From the NCBI GenBank assembly GCA_003517915.1, contig DOZQ01000146.1, forward strand, positions 1 through 6,595: a stretch of 6,595 nt of DNA. Reading direction: 5' to 3'. Within the stretch, counting starts at the first letter, position 1, and the number at the start of each line of letters is the position of its first letter. The notes under the pieces are model-generated. The model ran no database searches. It saw only the letters and a list, made by a program, of their open reading frames with translations, and had not been told where the DNA came from. Shown in pieces: positions 1 to 5,858 of this stretch. The stretch is from Oscillospiraceae bacterium (GTDB lineage Bacteria; Bacillota; Clostridia; Oscillospirales; Acutalibacteraceae). The position numbers were made by a program, and so were the translations under genes.

Positions 1-1
1 C

Positions 2-1060
2 ATCTATTTTTCCTCCGGCACCGCGGGTATGCCCAAAATGGTGCTGCACGATTTTACCCTGCCGCTGGGGCATATCCTCACCGCGAAATATTGGCAGCGG
101 GTACAGGACAATAAAATCCACATGACCCAGACCGATTCCGGCTGGGCAAAGTTCGCCTGGGGCAAAATCTACGGGCAGTGGCTTTCGGGCGCGGCTATAG
201 GGGCGTACGACACCGACAAGTTCGTACCCGACAAGATGCTGAAAGCCATTCAGCTTATCCGCCCGGCCACCTTCTGCGCCCCCGCCACAATCTACCGTTA
301 TCTCATCAAGGAGGATTTGTCGGGTATTAATTTTGATTTTATCGAGCACGCGTCCATGGCGGGCGAGCCGCTGAATCCCGAGGTGTTCCATCAGATAGAA
401 GCCAAAACCGGTATGCGGCTGCACGAGGGCTTTGGTCAGACCGAGGGGCCGGTGCTGCTGGCGAATTTCGGCTGGTTTCCGATAAAGCCCGGTTCTATGG
501 GCAAGCCCTCCCCAATGTTCGGACTAAAGCTGCTGGATGAAAACGGGCAGCTCTGCGACGACGGCGTCAACGGCTCCATCTGCGTCACCGGCACCGATAT
601 AAAGCGTCCCACGGGGCTGTTCCGCGAATATTACCGGGATGAGGAAACCACGAAAAACTGCTGGCATGACGGCGTTTACAATACCGGCGACATCGCCTGG
701 CGGGACGACGAGGGCTATTACTGGTTTGTAGGCCGGGGCGACGACGTGATTAAATGCTCCGGCTACCGCATAGGGCCGTTCGAGGTGGAAAGCGCCCTGC
801 TTGAGCATCCGTGCGTACTCGAATGCGCGGTGACCGCCGCGCCCGACCCCATGCGCGGGCAGGTCGTCAAGGCGACCATTGTTTTGGCCAAGGGCTTCAC
901 GGCGTCCGACGCGCTTACCAAGGAGCTAAAGGAGCATGTGAAAAAGGTCACCGCGCCCTATAAATATCCGCGTATTATAGAATATGTTGAGGAGCTGCCT
1001 AAAACCGTGTCGGGCAAAATCCGCCGGAATGAGATACGCAGGCGGGACAACGAGAAATAA
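2..1060 (+). CDS. AMP-forming acyl-CoA synthetase (acetyl-/medium-chain type), 5' end missing
   Basis: Adenylate-forming enzyme that activates a carboxylic acid with ATP to an acyl-AMP and then transfers it to CoA; cytoplasmic. The reading frame is open from base 2, so the gene begins before the window and the ATG at base 29 is internal. The first residues, [11 protein letters not shown], are the family's ATP-binding P-loop (usual form SSGTTGxPK). About 352 residues remain. In order they show GFGQTEG (about residues 143-149, adenine binding), YNTGD (226-230) with the ATP-ribose aspartate, the hinge region [20 protein letters not shown] (244-263), and [10 protein letters not shown] near the C-terminus with the catalytic lysine at about 339. 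The C-terminal domain is complete. The stretch [11 protein letters not shown] and the GQTEGPVLL form resemble the acetyl-CoA synthetase/medium-chain ACSM branch, but the acyl substrate cannot be read from sequence. The stop is 15 bases before the next gene, so a shared transcript is likely. The roughly 190 missing N-terminal residues are inferred from family length. Confidence 0.93.
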   Translation: MYFSSGTAGMPKMVLHDFTLPLGHILTAKYWQRVQDNKIHMTQTDSGWAKFAWGKIYGQWLSGAAIGAYDTDKFVPDKMLKAIQLIRPATFCAPATIYRYLIKEDLSGINFDFIEHASMAGEPLNPEVFHQIEAKTGMRLHEGFGQTEGPVLLANFGWFPIKPGSMGKPSPMFGLKLLDENGQLCDDGVNGSICVTGTDIKRPTGLFREYYRDEETTKNCWHDGVYNTGDIAWRDDEGYYWFVGRGDDVIKCSGYRIGPFEVESALLEHPCVLECAVTAAPDPMRGQVVKATIVLAKGFTASDALTKELKEHVKKVTAPYKYPRIIEYVEELPKTVSGKIRRNEIRRRDNEK

Positions 1061-1075
1061 TAAAGAGATGATAAA

Positions 1076-2056
1076 ATGAAAAAGCGGATTTTTGTTAGTG
1101 TTTTCTTGATTATGGCTTTGTTATTTGCCGGTTGTATCCAGAGAAAAGAAGTTAAGGATATGACCATGGACATCAATGTGATGCTGACCCGCAGCGAAGA
1201 GTGGGGAAAAATTTCATACTCAATAACTCCCCCGGAAGAAGATTTTTTTGCGCGGGTTGACGGCTCGACCGCCACAATACCGATCACCGCTGAGCTGCTG
1301 CGGCAGTTTTACGGTTATTCTGACAAGCAGGTTCAAAGCTCCCCGTTTATAAATCACAGCACCACCCATCAGGCATACGTCAATCTGATTGGCGGCAACG
1401 TAGATGATACTGCGACCAGAGTGAAAACCGATATTATTTTTGCAACGCCGCCCTCGCCGGAAGAACTCAGCATGGCAAATGAAAAGGGTATAGAACTCGA
1501 CCGCACCCCTATCGCGCGGGACGGCTTTGTGTTCATCACTCACAAAGACAACCCGGTCAACAGTTTAACAGTAGAGCAGATTCAGAAAATCTACACCGGA
1601 GAAATACTCAGCTGGGAAAGCGTAGGCGGGGAAGACCGACGGATAAAAGCCTACCAGAGGGACGCGAACTCCGGAAGTCAAACCATGATGGAAGATCTGG
1701 TTATGGAAGGTAAGAAAATGATGCGGCCGCGAGACTTAGGGACATCTATGTCGGGGGTTATTTTGGGTATTTCCGAATATACTAACGGTCCTGACAGCAT
1801 TGGGTATACTTTCAGCTATTATCTGAACAATCTCTATAAAAGCCCGAATATCAAGGTTCTGAAGGTTGACGGAGTGGAGTACAACGATGAAACCCTGAAT
1901 AATGGCTCTTATCCTTTTTCTTCCGCTTATTACGCCGTGATAAGGGAGGACGAGCCGGAAGATTCCCAGGCGCGCATTTTGCGGGATTTTCTTGTGAGCG
2001 GCGAGGGACAGCAGATTATAAAAATGGCGGGATATTATCCCGTGTCAGGAAAATGA
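1076..2056 (+). CDS. PstS-like substrate-binding lipoprotein (phosphate-type periplasmic-binding fold)
   Basis: Predicted membrane-anchored extracellular solute-binding protein of the PstS/PBP-like family, 326 residues. The N-terminus is a lipoprotein signal: MKKR, a hydrophobic stretch, then lipobox LFAGC with the lipidated cysteine at residue 20. The mature part has DGSTATIPI (62-70), which matches the PstS phosphate-loop motif, a region TPIARDGFVFITHKDNPV typical of the domain crossover, the EQIQKIYTGEILSW segment (168-180) diagnostic of the family, and QRDANSGSQTMME (194-206), equivalent to the second oxyanion-binding loop. The C-terminal DFLVSGEGQQIIKMAGYYPV is the usual ending. Phosphate is the family's normal ligand, but other oxyanions are possible. 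No pstC, pstA or pstB lies beside it, so it may work with a distant transporter or act as a sensor. It sits 15 bases after the synthetase and 29 before hisB. The upstream RBS (AAAGAG) is weak, which fits translation following the upstream gene. Confidence 0.9.
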   Translation: MKKRIFVSVFLIMALLFAGCIQRKEVKDMTMDINVMLTRSEEWGKISYSITPPEEDFFARVDGSTATIPITAELLRQFYGYSDKQVQSSPFINHSTTHQAYVNLIGGNVDDTATRVKTDIIFATPPSPEELSMANEKGIELDRTPIARDGFVFITHKDNPVNSLTVEQIQKIYTGEILSWESVGGEDRRIKAYQRDANSGSQTMMEDLVMEGKKMMRPRDLGTSMSGVILGISEYTNGPDSIGYTFSYYLNNLYKSPNIKVLKVDGVEYNDETLNNGSYPFSSAYYAVIREDEPEDSQARILRDFLVSGEGQQIIKMAGYYPVSGK

Positions 2057-2085
2057 GACAAACGAAAAATAAGAGGTGAAAAATC

Positions 2086-2676
2086 TTGGACAGCAGAATC
2101 GCGGCCATAGAGAGAAGCACAAATGAAACCGATATAAGACTGACCCTTAATCTCGACGGCACGGGCCGTTGCGAGTGCGGCACCGGCATAGGCTTTCTCG
2201 ACCATATGCTGGACGGCTTCGCCCGGCACGGGATGTTTGATCTTTCGCTTAAATGCCAGGGGGATCTCGGGGTGGACTCGCATCACACCGCCGAGGATAT
2301 CGGCATTGTGCTCGGCGGGGCTATAAAAAAAGCTCTGGGCGACAAAAAAGGCATACGGCGCTATGGCAGCTTTCTTCTGCCGATGGACGAAGCGCTTATC
2401 CTGTGCGCGGTGGATCTTTCCGGTCGTCCGTTTTTTGTAAGCGACGTGGATTACACGCAGCCGAGGCTGGGTACGCTCGAAACCGAAACGCTGCGTGAAT
2501 TTTTCTACGCCGTGGCTTATGCCGCAGGGATGAACCTGCACTTTAAAAAGCTCGGCGGCGTAAATAATCATCACATAGCCGAGGCGTGTTTTAAGGCGTT
2601 CGCCAAGGCGCTCGATATAGCGTCGTCGCTTGATCCCCGCGTGGAGGGTGTCTGGTCGACAAAGGGCGCGCTGTAA
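2086..2676 (+). CDS. hisB: imidazoleglycerol-phosphate dehydratase
   Basis: Cytoplasmic Mn-dependent enzyme of histidine biosynthesis that dehydrates imidazoleglycerol phosphate to imidazoleacetol phosphate. At 196 residues it is the normal length for a monofunctional HisB without the phosphatase domain seen in enterobacteria. Motifs in order are ERSTNET (9-15), GFLDHML (36-42), DSHHTAEDIGI (64-74), MDEALILCAVDLSGRP (100-115), NNHHIAEACFKAFAKAL (160-176) and the C-terminal STKGAL (191-196). The metal-binding histidines of DHML, DSHH and NNHH and the glutamates that follow are intact, so the enzyme should be active. The start is TTG at 2086, placed by AGAGGTG at 2072-2078 with a 7-base spacer; the next in-frame ATG is at residue 41 and would remove the first motifs. 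No other his gene is adjacent, which is unusual because hisB normally lies in a his operon. The 29-base gap from the PstS-like gene suggests co-transcription. Confidence 0.97.
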   Translation: MDSRIAAIERSTNETDIRLTLNLDGTGRCECGTGIGFLDHMLDGFARHGMFDLSLKCQGDLGVDSHHTAEDIGIVLGGAIKKALGDKKGIRRYGSFLLPMDEALILCAVDLSGRPFFVSDVDYTQPRLGTLETETLREFFYAVAYAAGMNLHFKKLGGVNNHHIAEACFKAFAKALDIASSLDPRVEGVWSTKGAL

Positions 2677-2692
2677 TGAGGTTAACCGCAGT

Positions 2693-2732
2693 CAGGCATA
2701 CTCCTAACAATTAGACAAAAGCCTGCATTTTT
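2693..2732 (+). terminator. possible weak terminator after hisB
   Basis: A five-base-pair stem CAGGC/GCCTG (2693-2697 with 2720-2724) is followed after two bases by TTTTT (2727-2731). The loop is long (22 bases) and the stem short, so the case rests mainly on position just after hisB and before the next promoter. Confidence 0.3.
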
Positions 2733-2796
2733 GAATGAGGATTAAATGCAACCCGACAGAATTCACGCTTTTGCGGCAAACAAAGCCCTTCGGCTC

Positions 2797-2825
2797 TTGC
2801 GCCGGGCGGATTATATGTTTATAAT
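2797..2825 (+). promoter_or_regulatory. sigma-A-type promoter of the NifU-like/GGGtGRT operon
   Basis: The -35 box is TTGCGC (2797-2802), the spacer is 17 bases, and the -10 box is a perfect TATAAT (2820-2825). Transcription would start near 2832, giving a leader of about 30 bases before the ATG at 2861. That leader contains AAAGGAG (2848-2854). It lies in a gap of 184 bases after hisB, which separates this unit from the genes upstream. Confidence 0.75.
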
Positions 2826-2860
2826 GGTAAGGATGATTTGTTGACAGAAAGGAGCAAAAA

Positions 2861-3553
2861 ATGAACTATTCACATGAAGTAGACAGTATGTGTGTGGTGG
2901 CTAAAGGCCCTCATCACGGCCCGGCCCCTATTCCGGAAGAGGGGCGCTGGGTCAAATCTTATGAAATCAAGGATATCGCCGGTCTTTCACACGGCATAGG
3001 CTGGTGCGCTCCGCAGCAGGGCTGCTGCAAGCTTACTCTAAACGTTAAGGCGGGTATTGTGGAGGAAGCGCTGGTCGAGACGGTCGGCTGCTCCGGCATG
3101 ACTCATTCGGCGGCTATGGCGGCCGAAATTCTGCCGGGGAAAACCCTGCTCGAATGCCTTAACACAGACCTTGTCTGTGACGCTATCAATGTCGCTATGC
3201 GCGAGATATTCAAGCAGTTTGCCTATGGCAGAACCCAGTCCGCTTTTTCGGAGGACGGCCTTCCGGTAGGCGCGGGTCTTGAAGACTTGGGCAAGGGTCT
3301 GCGCTCGCAGGTCGGAACGATGTTTTCCACCAAGCTCAAGGGCGTTCGCTATATGGAAATGGCCGAGGGCTATATCACCAAAATGGCGCTGGATGAAAAC
3401 GGCGAGGTAATCGGATACCAGTTTGTAAGGGTCGGCAAAATGCTGGAGGATATCCGCCACGGCATGGCGGCAAACGAAGCGTATGAAAAAAATACCGGCA
3501 GCTACGGCCGGTTTGACGAAGCGGCGAAATATATCGATCCGCGTGAAGAATAA
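2861..3553 (+). CDS. NifU/IscU-like iron-sulfur scaffold homologue, partner of GGGtGRT protein
   Basis: A 230-residue cytoplasmic protein related to the NifU N-terminal/IscU scaffold fold, on which iron-sulfur clusters are built before transfer. The supporting region is residues 49-110: CCKLTLNVKAGIVEEAL (55-71) followed by VGCSGMTHSAAMAAEILPGK (75-94) corresponds to the scaffold pattern KLxIKV...GCG.AIASSS...KGKTL. Candidate cluster ligands are C49, C55, C56, C77 and C106. The classical CGD motif, whose aspartate is conserved in IscU, is not present; WCAPQQGCC stands in its place. Residues 111-230 extend well beyond the usual scaffold of about 130 residues, and I do not recognise a further domain there. 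The start is fixed by AAAGGAG six bases upstream. The next gene follows after 18 bases and belongs to the GGGtGRT family; this pairing recurs in anaerobic bacteria (family knowledge). A role in cluster assembly or metal handling is inference. Confidence 0.82.
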   Translation: MNYSHEVDSMCVVAKGPHHGPAPIPEEGRWVKSYEIKDIAGLSHGIGWCAPQQGCCKLTLNVKAGIVEEALVETVGCSGMTHSAAMAAEILPGKTLLECLNTDLVCDAINVAMREIFKQFAYGRTQSAFSEDGLPVGAGLEDLGKGLRSQVGTMFSTKLKGVRYMEMAEGYITKMALDENGEVIGYQFVRVGKMLEDIRHGMAANEAYEKNTGSYGRFDEAAKYIDPREE

Positions 3554-3571
3554 GGGAAGGAGGAAAAATTA

Positions 3572-4582
3572 ATGGCTGAAATTAGATTTGAGGGCAAAGA
3601 ACGCCGCATGGAAAAAATCGACAAGTGCCTTGAGCAGTATGATATCGGCAATCTGGCGGATGCCCGCGCGCTTTGTCTTGCCAAGGGCATTGACGTGGAA
3701 AAGATCGTAAAGGGTGTGCAGCCCATCGCGTTTGAAAACGCGGTTTGGGCCTATACTCTGGGCGTGGCTATCGCGCTGAAAAAAGGTATTGAAAACGCGT
3801 CGGAAGCGGCGGCGGCTATAGGCGTGGGCTTGCAGGCGTTTTGTATCCCCGGCTCGGTTGCCGAGCAGAGAAGTGTCGGTTTAGGGCACGGTAATCTTGG
3901 CGCGATGCTGCTTAAAGAGGAAACCGGCTGCTTTTGTTTTTTGGCGGGGCATGAATCCTTTGCGGCGGCGGAAGGCGCTATCGGCATTGCCCGCACCGCG
4001 AACAAGGTTCGCTCTCAGCCGCTCAGGGTTATTCTCAACGGACTGGGCAAGGATGCCGCTTACATAATCTCCCGTATTAACGGCTTTACTTATGTAGAAA
4101 CCCGGTTTGATCATCACACCGGCGAGCTTGAGACAGTCAGAGAAAAAGCTTTTTCGGCAGGCGAGAAAGCCGCTGTGCGCTGCTACGGCTGCGACGACGT
4201 GCTCGAGGGCGTGGAGATCATGAAAAAAGAGGGCGTGGATGTTTCTATCACTGGCAACTCCACTAACCCTACCCGTTTCCAGCATCTGGTGGCAGGCACC
4301 TATAAAAAATGGAGCGGGGAAAACGGCAAGAATTATTTCTCGGTGGCTTCCGGCGGCGGTACCGGACGTACACTGCATCCGGATAATATGGCAGCCGGCC
4401 CGGCTTCTTACGGGCTTACCGACTCGATGGGGCGCATGCACGGCGACGCGCAGTTCGCGGGCTCTTCGTCGGTACCGGCGCATGTCGAGATGATGGGTCT
4501 TATCGGCATGGGCAACAACCCGATGGTTGGGGCTACCGTGGCGTGTGCTGTGGCGGTTGAGGAAGCGTCGAAAGCCCAGTAA
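3572..4582 (+). CDS. GGGtGRT-family protein of unknown function
   Basis: A 336-residue protein containing the signature GGGTGRT (261-267) that names Pfam family GGGtGRT (PF14057, cited from memory). Its biochemical function is not established to my knowledge. The sequence is glycine- and alanine-rich with many small-residue loops: an alanine-rich helix GIENASEAAAAIGVG (72-86), GLGHGNLGAMLL (103-114), a cysteine pair GCFCF (119-123), GHESFAAAEGAIGIA (126-140), CYGC (204-207), TGNSTNPTRFQHLVAGTYKK (227-246), the signature loop, and a C-terminal MGLIGMGNNPMVGATVACAVA (308-328). No signal peptide is evident, so it is probably cytoplasmic. The glycine-rich signature could bind a nucleotide or phosphate, and the CxxC and CxC pairs could bind metal; both are guesses. 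The start is fixed by AAGGAGG (3557-3563), eight bases upstream, one of the strongest RBSs in the window. It is the last gene before the terminator at 4605. Tight linkage to the NifU-like gene suggests a joint role. Confidence 0.93.
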   Translation: MAEIRFEGKERRMEKIDKCLEQYDIGNLADARALCLAKGIDVEKIVKGVQPIAFENAVWAYTLGVAIALKKGIENASEAAAAIGVGLQAFCIPGSVAEQRSVGLGHGNLGAMLLKEETGCFCFLAGHESFAAAEGAIGIARTANKVRSQPLRVILNGLGKDAAYIISRINGFTYVETRFDHHTGELETVREKAFSAGEKAAVRCYGCDDVLEGVEIMKKEGVDVSITGNSTNPTRFQHLVAGTYKKWSGENGKNYFSVASGGGTGRTLHPDNMAAGPASYGLTDSMGRMHGDAQFAGSSSVPAHVEMMGLIGMGNNPMVGATVACAVAVEEASKAQ

Positions 4583-4604
4583 TATCAAGGGTTATCAGAC
4601 TTTT

Positions 4605-4642
4605 GGCTCTCGGAGATTTTTGCTCCGGGAGCCTTATTTTTT
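4605..4642 (+). terminator. strong intrinsic terminator of the GGGtGRT operon
   Basis: An 11-base-pair stem, GGCTCTCGGAG (4605-4615) with CTCCGGGAGCC (4623-4633), contains one G-U pair and closes a 7-base loop. It is followed by TTATTTTTT. It lies 22 bases after the stop of the GGGtGRT gene. Confidence 0.92.
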
Positions 4643-4810
4643 GCTGAAAACCCTGTTTTGATGCCGTAATGATGCCGTCAATTTCAGCAGATTTTAAAAA
4701 AGGATTCAAAAACCCAAAAACGTTCTAACTGCTTCCGAAAATAGTATGACTTTTTGAAAATTCCACGACGACATTTTCAATATGATCTGAGAACCCATAC
4801 AAAAAGCCAC
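4643..4810. other. intergenic stretch, no gene recognised
   Basis: No supported coding frame; stops interrupt all plausible readings. The only structure seen is a small hairpin, TTGAAAAT (4754-4761) with ATTTTCAA (4773-4780), and a doubled GATGCCGT close to 4661-4678. Neither points to a known element. It is the left end of a gene-poor region of about 1.1 kb that runs to the small minus-strand gene. Confidence 0.5.
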
Positions 4811-4858
4811 TTGTGTCAGCCTATTTCTGATGCGGGTGGTCGGAGTAGGCTGACACAA
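4811..4858. repeat. 13-bp perfect inverted repeat / hairpin
   Basis: TTGTGTCAGCCTA (4811-4823) is the exact reverse complement of TAGGCTGACACAA (4846-4858), with a 22-base spacer. Four more positions inward can pair if G-U is allowed, leaving a 14-base loop. It has no T-tract of its own, so by itself it is not an intrinsic terminator. A second stem with T-tract follows at once. It could be an RNA hairpin, a protein-binding site or the end of a lost mobile element; the sequence does not decide. Confidence 0.8.
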
Positions 4859-4883
4859 ACGGCAGATATAGGCTTCCGTTTTT
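4857..4883 (+). terminator. possible terminator following the 13-bp hairpin
   Basis: AAACGG (4857-4862) pairs with CCGTTT (4876-4881). An inner AG/CT pair extends it past a one-base mismatch on each side, closing a 7-base loop ATATAGG. The T-run TTTTT (4879-4883) overlaps the 3' arm. No gene precedes it closely on the + strand, so it could end read-through from the upstream operon or belong with the hairpin before it. Confidence 0.4.
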
Positions 4884-4927
4884 CGTTTATATAAAGCGAT
4901 AACCCCTTGTAGAGGGGCATCACTTTA

Positions 4928-4942
4928 GCTGTGGTGGAGTTT
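4928..4942 (+). repeat. left copy of 15-bp long-range inverted repeat
   Basis: GCTGTGGTGGAGTTT, exactly complementary to bases 5938-5952 about 1 kb away. Similarity resumes a few bases further inward: AAAAAAATG occurs 9 bases after this copy and 7 bases after the mirror copy. The last bases of this copy overlap the -35 box of the promoter at 4941-4968. No target-site duplication is visible outside the pair. Confidence 0.85.
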
Positions 4943-4968
4943 GATATGCACAAAAAAATGATTATAAT
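4941..4968 (+). promoter_or_regulatory. near-consensus promoter for a non-coding transcript
   Basis: The -35 box TTGATA (4941-4946, five of six consensus bases), a 16-base spacer and a perfect -10 box TATAAT (4963-4968). Transcription should start near 4975, exactly where a strongly structured stretch begins. No convincing RBS and gene follow, which points to a promoter for an RNA. The 15-bp repeat overlapping the -35 box may be a regulator site. Confidence 0.72.
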
Positions 4969-4974
4969 TTAACC

Positions 4975-5144
4975 ATAAGGCCGAGAAATTGTTTGCAACC
5001 CAGAGGCCGACCGAAAAGGCCGGTCGGTATACCCGACCAGCAGGAGTCGGGCGCAAATGCGAAATACGGCGGCTGAAGAATCTCTCCACGGCGGAGTGGC
5101 TCTTCCTTGTTTTGACCATAGTTTTTAATGCCGGATATGTTTTT
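4975..5144 (+). ncRNA. candidate structured ncRNA (raiA-like class to be tested)
   Basis: About 170 bases of highly pairable sequence directly downstream of a strong promoter. TTTGC (4992-4996) pairs with GCAAA (5053-5057) and encloses two perfect hairpins: CCGACCG/CGGTCGG (5007-5013 with 5021-5027) and CCCGAC/GTCGGG (5032-5037 with 5046-5051). This forms a three-way junction. A further stem-loop pairs GAAGA (5075-5079) with TCTTC (5101-5105) around an inner CTCC/GGAG hairpin. The ends may close through CATA and GGC (4974-4981) with GCC and TATG (5130-5139), directly before TTTTT (5140-5144). It does not fit tmRNA, RNase P, SRP or 6S RNA as I know them. Its size, multi-helix layout and stand-alone position in a Clostridia-like genome recall the raiA RNA (SolB of Clostridium acetobutylicum, about 200 nt), but I cannot verify this identity. 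An open frame across it (71 codons from a TTG at 4989) has no RBS and I consider it spurious. Confidence 0.62.
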
Positions 5145-5171
5145 AAAAATTATCCTCTCTTTAGAGAGAGG
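5145..5171 (-). terminator. possible minus-strand terminator hairpin
   Basis: CCTCTCT (5154-5160) pairs with AGAGAGG (5165-5171) around TTAG. Read on the minus strand, the hairpin is followed by ATAATTTTT. It would stop transcripts entering the ncRNA region from the right. It could equally be a 3' stem of the plus-strand RNA. Confidence 0.38.
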
Positions 5172-5204
5172 GTGAAAGAAAACAGTGCAATCCAACCCTT
5201 CTAG

Positions 5205-5605
5205 CCTAAAAACTATATATTTCAGACTTGCAATCACGGATTTCCTCTGTTGAAGAACGCCCAAAGCCCCGAAATGCTACGATTTCCTGCCACCTGCGTT
5301 TTTCATCCTCCGGTATAGGATTATTCCCTCTCTCTTTCCCCTCTCTCTATAATTTTGCTTTCCGGCAAGCCCCTTTTTCCTTGATGCCTCATATCAGTCA
5401 AAAGGGGGAACCCGGAGCCGGAAAAGTAAAATTGATTATGAGCCGGAAGGAACGTCCATTCATCCCGGCTTGCAAGAGAATGCTTGCTGGAGAAATAAAG
5501 GACGCCCTTTTCTGATAAAAGCTTCTCTTTTTTCTCTTTCAATCAGGGGAGTAAATTTCATCCGGCCATATGACCGCAATGTTGAAAAGATAATTCTCCC
5601 AGCCC
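5205..5605. other. about 400-base non-coding stretch with imperfect hairpins
   Basis: No gene is supported on either strand: open frames here lack RBSs, run through hairpins and show low-complexity composition. Two imperfect foldbacks are visible. One spans 5358-5426 and is listed separately. The other pairs CGTCC (5453-5457) with GGACG (5500-5504) around an inner CCGGC/GCTGG stem. Runs of CTCTCT occur at 5328-5348. The stretch may be untranslated sequence between the converging ncRNA and small gene, or degraded DNA. Confidence 0.5.
5358..5426. repeat. imperfect foldback
   Basis: CTTTCCGGC (5358-5366) pairs with GCCGGAAAAG (5417-5426) with one bulge, and CCCCTTTTT (5370-5378) pairs with AAAAGGGGG (5400-5408). 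The flanking A+T-rich bases, including AATTTT near 5351 and AAAATT near 5428, can lengthen it imperfectly. No T-tract is present on the + strand. It may be a remnant of a small hairpin element. Confidence 0.4.
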
Positions 5606-5649
5606 AAAAAGCAAAGGAGGACGGTGTACACGCACCGTCCTCCTTTGCT
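5606..5649 (-). terminator. very strong intrinsic terminator for the small minus-strand gene
   Basis: AGCAAAGGAGGACGGTG (5610-5626) is perfectly complementary to 5633-5649, giving a 17-bp stem with a six-base loop. On the minus strand the stem runs straight into TTTTT (5610-5606). On the + strand there is no T-tract, so the direction is clear. It lies 38 bases beyond the stop of the gene at 5688-5858 and is good independent evidence that this gene is transcribed. Confidence 0.93.
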
Positions 5650-5687
5650 GTATTCAACCGCTTGCCATCAGAGATGGGGAAGATTGG

Positions 5688-5858
5688 CTATCCGCCCCAC
5701 TCTTTTCGGTCGCGTTCCGCCTGCTCCATATAAAACCGAAGCGCTGCTTCATCCGACTCCCATACTCCCATTGGCTCAAGGATCTTTCTCAGCTCTGCCT
5801 TCGCCTCTTCGAGCGTTTTTTTCTTTCGATAGTCTTCTATGCTGTAGATAAGTGCCAT
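5688..5858 (-). CDS. small charged protein of unknown function (56 residues)
   Basis: A short gene with all the marks of expression. ATG at 5858 is preceded by GGGGAG seven bases upstream, a clean frame of 56 codons ends at TAG, and a 17-bp terminator follows. The protein starts MALIYSIEDYRKKKTLEEAK and ends with AERDRKEWGG. It is rich in K, E and R and should be mostly helical: one charged helix at about 14-28, a turn at EPMGVWESD (28-36) and a second helix at 37-53. There is no signal peptide, membrane segment or cysteine. I do not recognise the family. An A7 run covers codons 13-15. The 5' leader holds a short CCCTG/CAGGG hairpin (5883-5895), and an AT-rich TATAAA (5911-5906 on the minus strand) could be its -10 box, with no clear -35. 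The right copy of the 15-bp inverted repeat lies upstream. It converges on the ncRNA. Confidence 0.78.
   Translation of the reverse strand: MALIYSIEDYRKKKTLEEAKAELRKILEPMGVWESDEAALRFYMEQAERDRKEWGG

Noticed and set aside
29..31. ATG as the start of the acyl-CoA synthetase
   Set aside because: The frame is open to the window edge and the P-loop motif lies across and before this codon, so it is internal.
2841..2846. TTGACA, a perfect -35 hexamer just before the NifU-like gene
   Set aside because: The matching -10 would fall inside the coding sequence and none is seen; the TTGCGC/TATAAT pair upstream is better placed.
3881..4588. 235-codon minus-strand open frame
   Set aside because: It is the antisense of the GGGtGRT gene, with no RBS and histidine/arginine-rich shadow composition.
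4989..5204. 71-codon open frame on the + strand with a hydrophobic C-terminal half
   Set aside because: Starts at TTG without an RBS, lies inside strongly paired sequence, and its composition follows the RNA helices; more likely a by-product of the ncRNA.
5470..5733. 87-codon + strand open frame
   Set aside because: Runs through the 17-bp terminator hairpin and the antisense of the small gene; no RBS.
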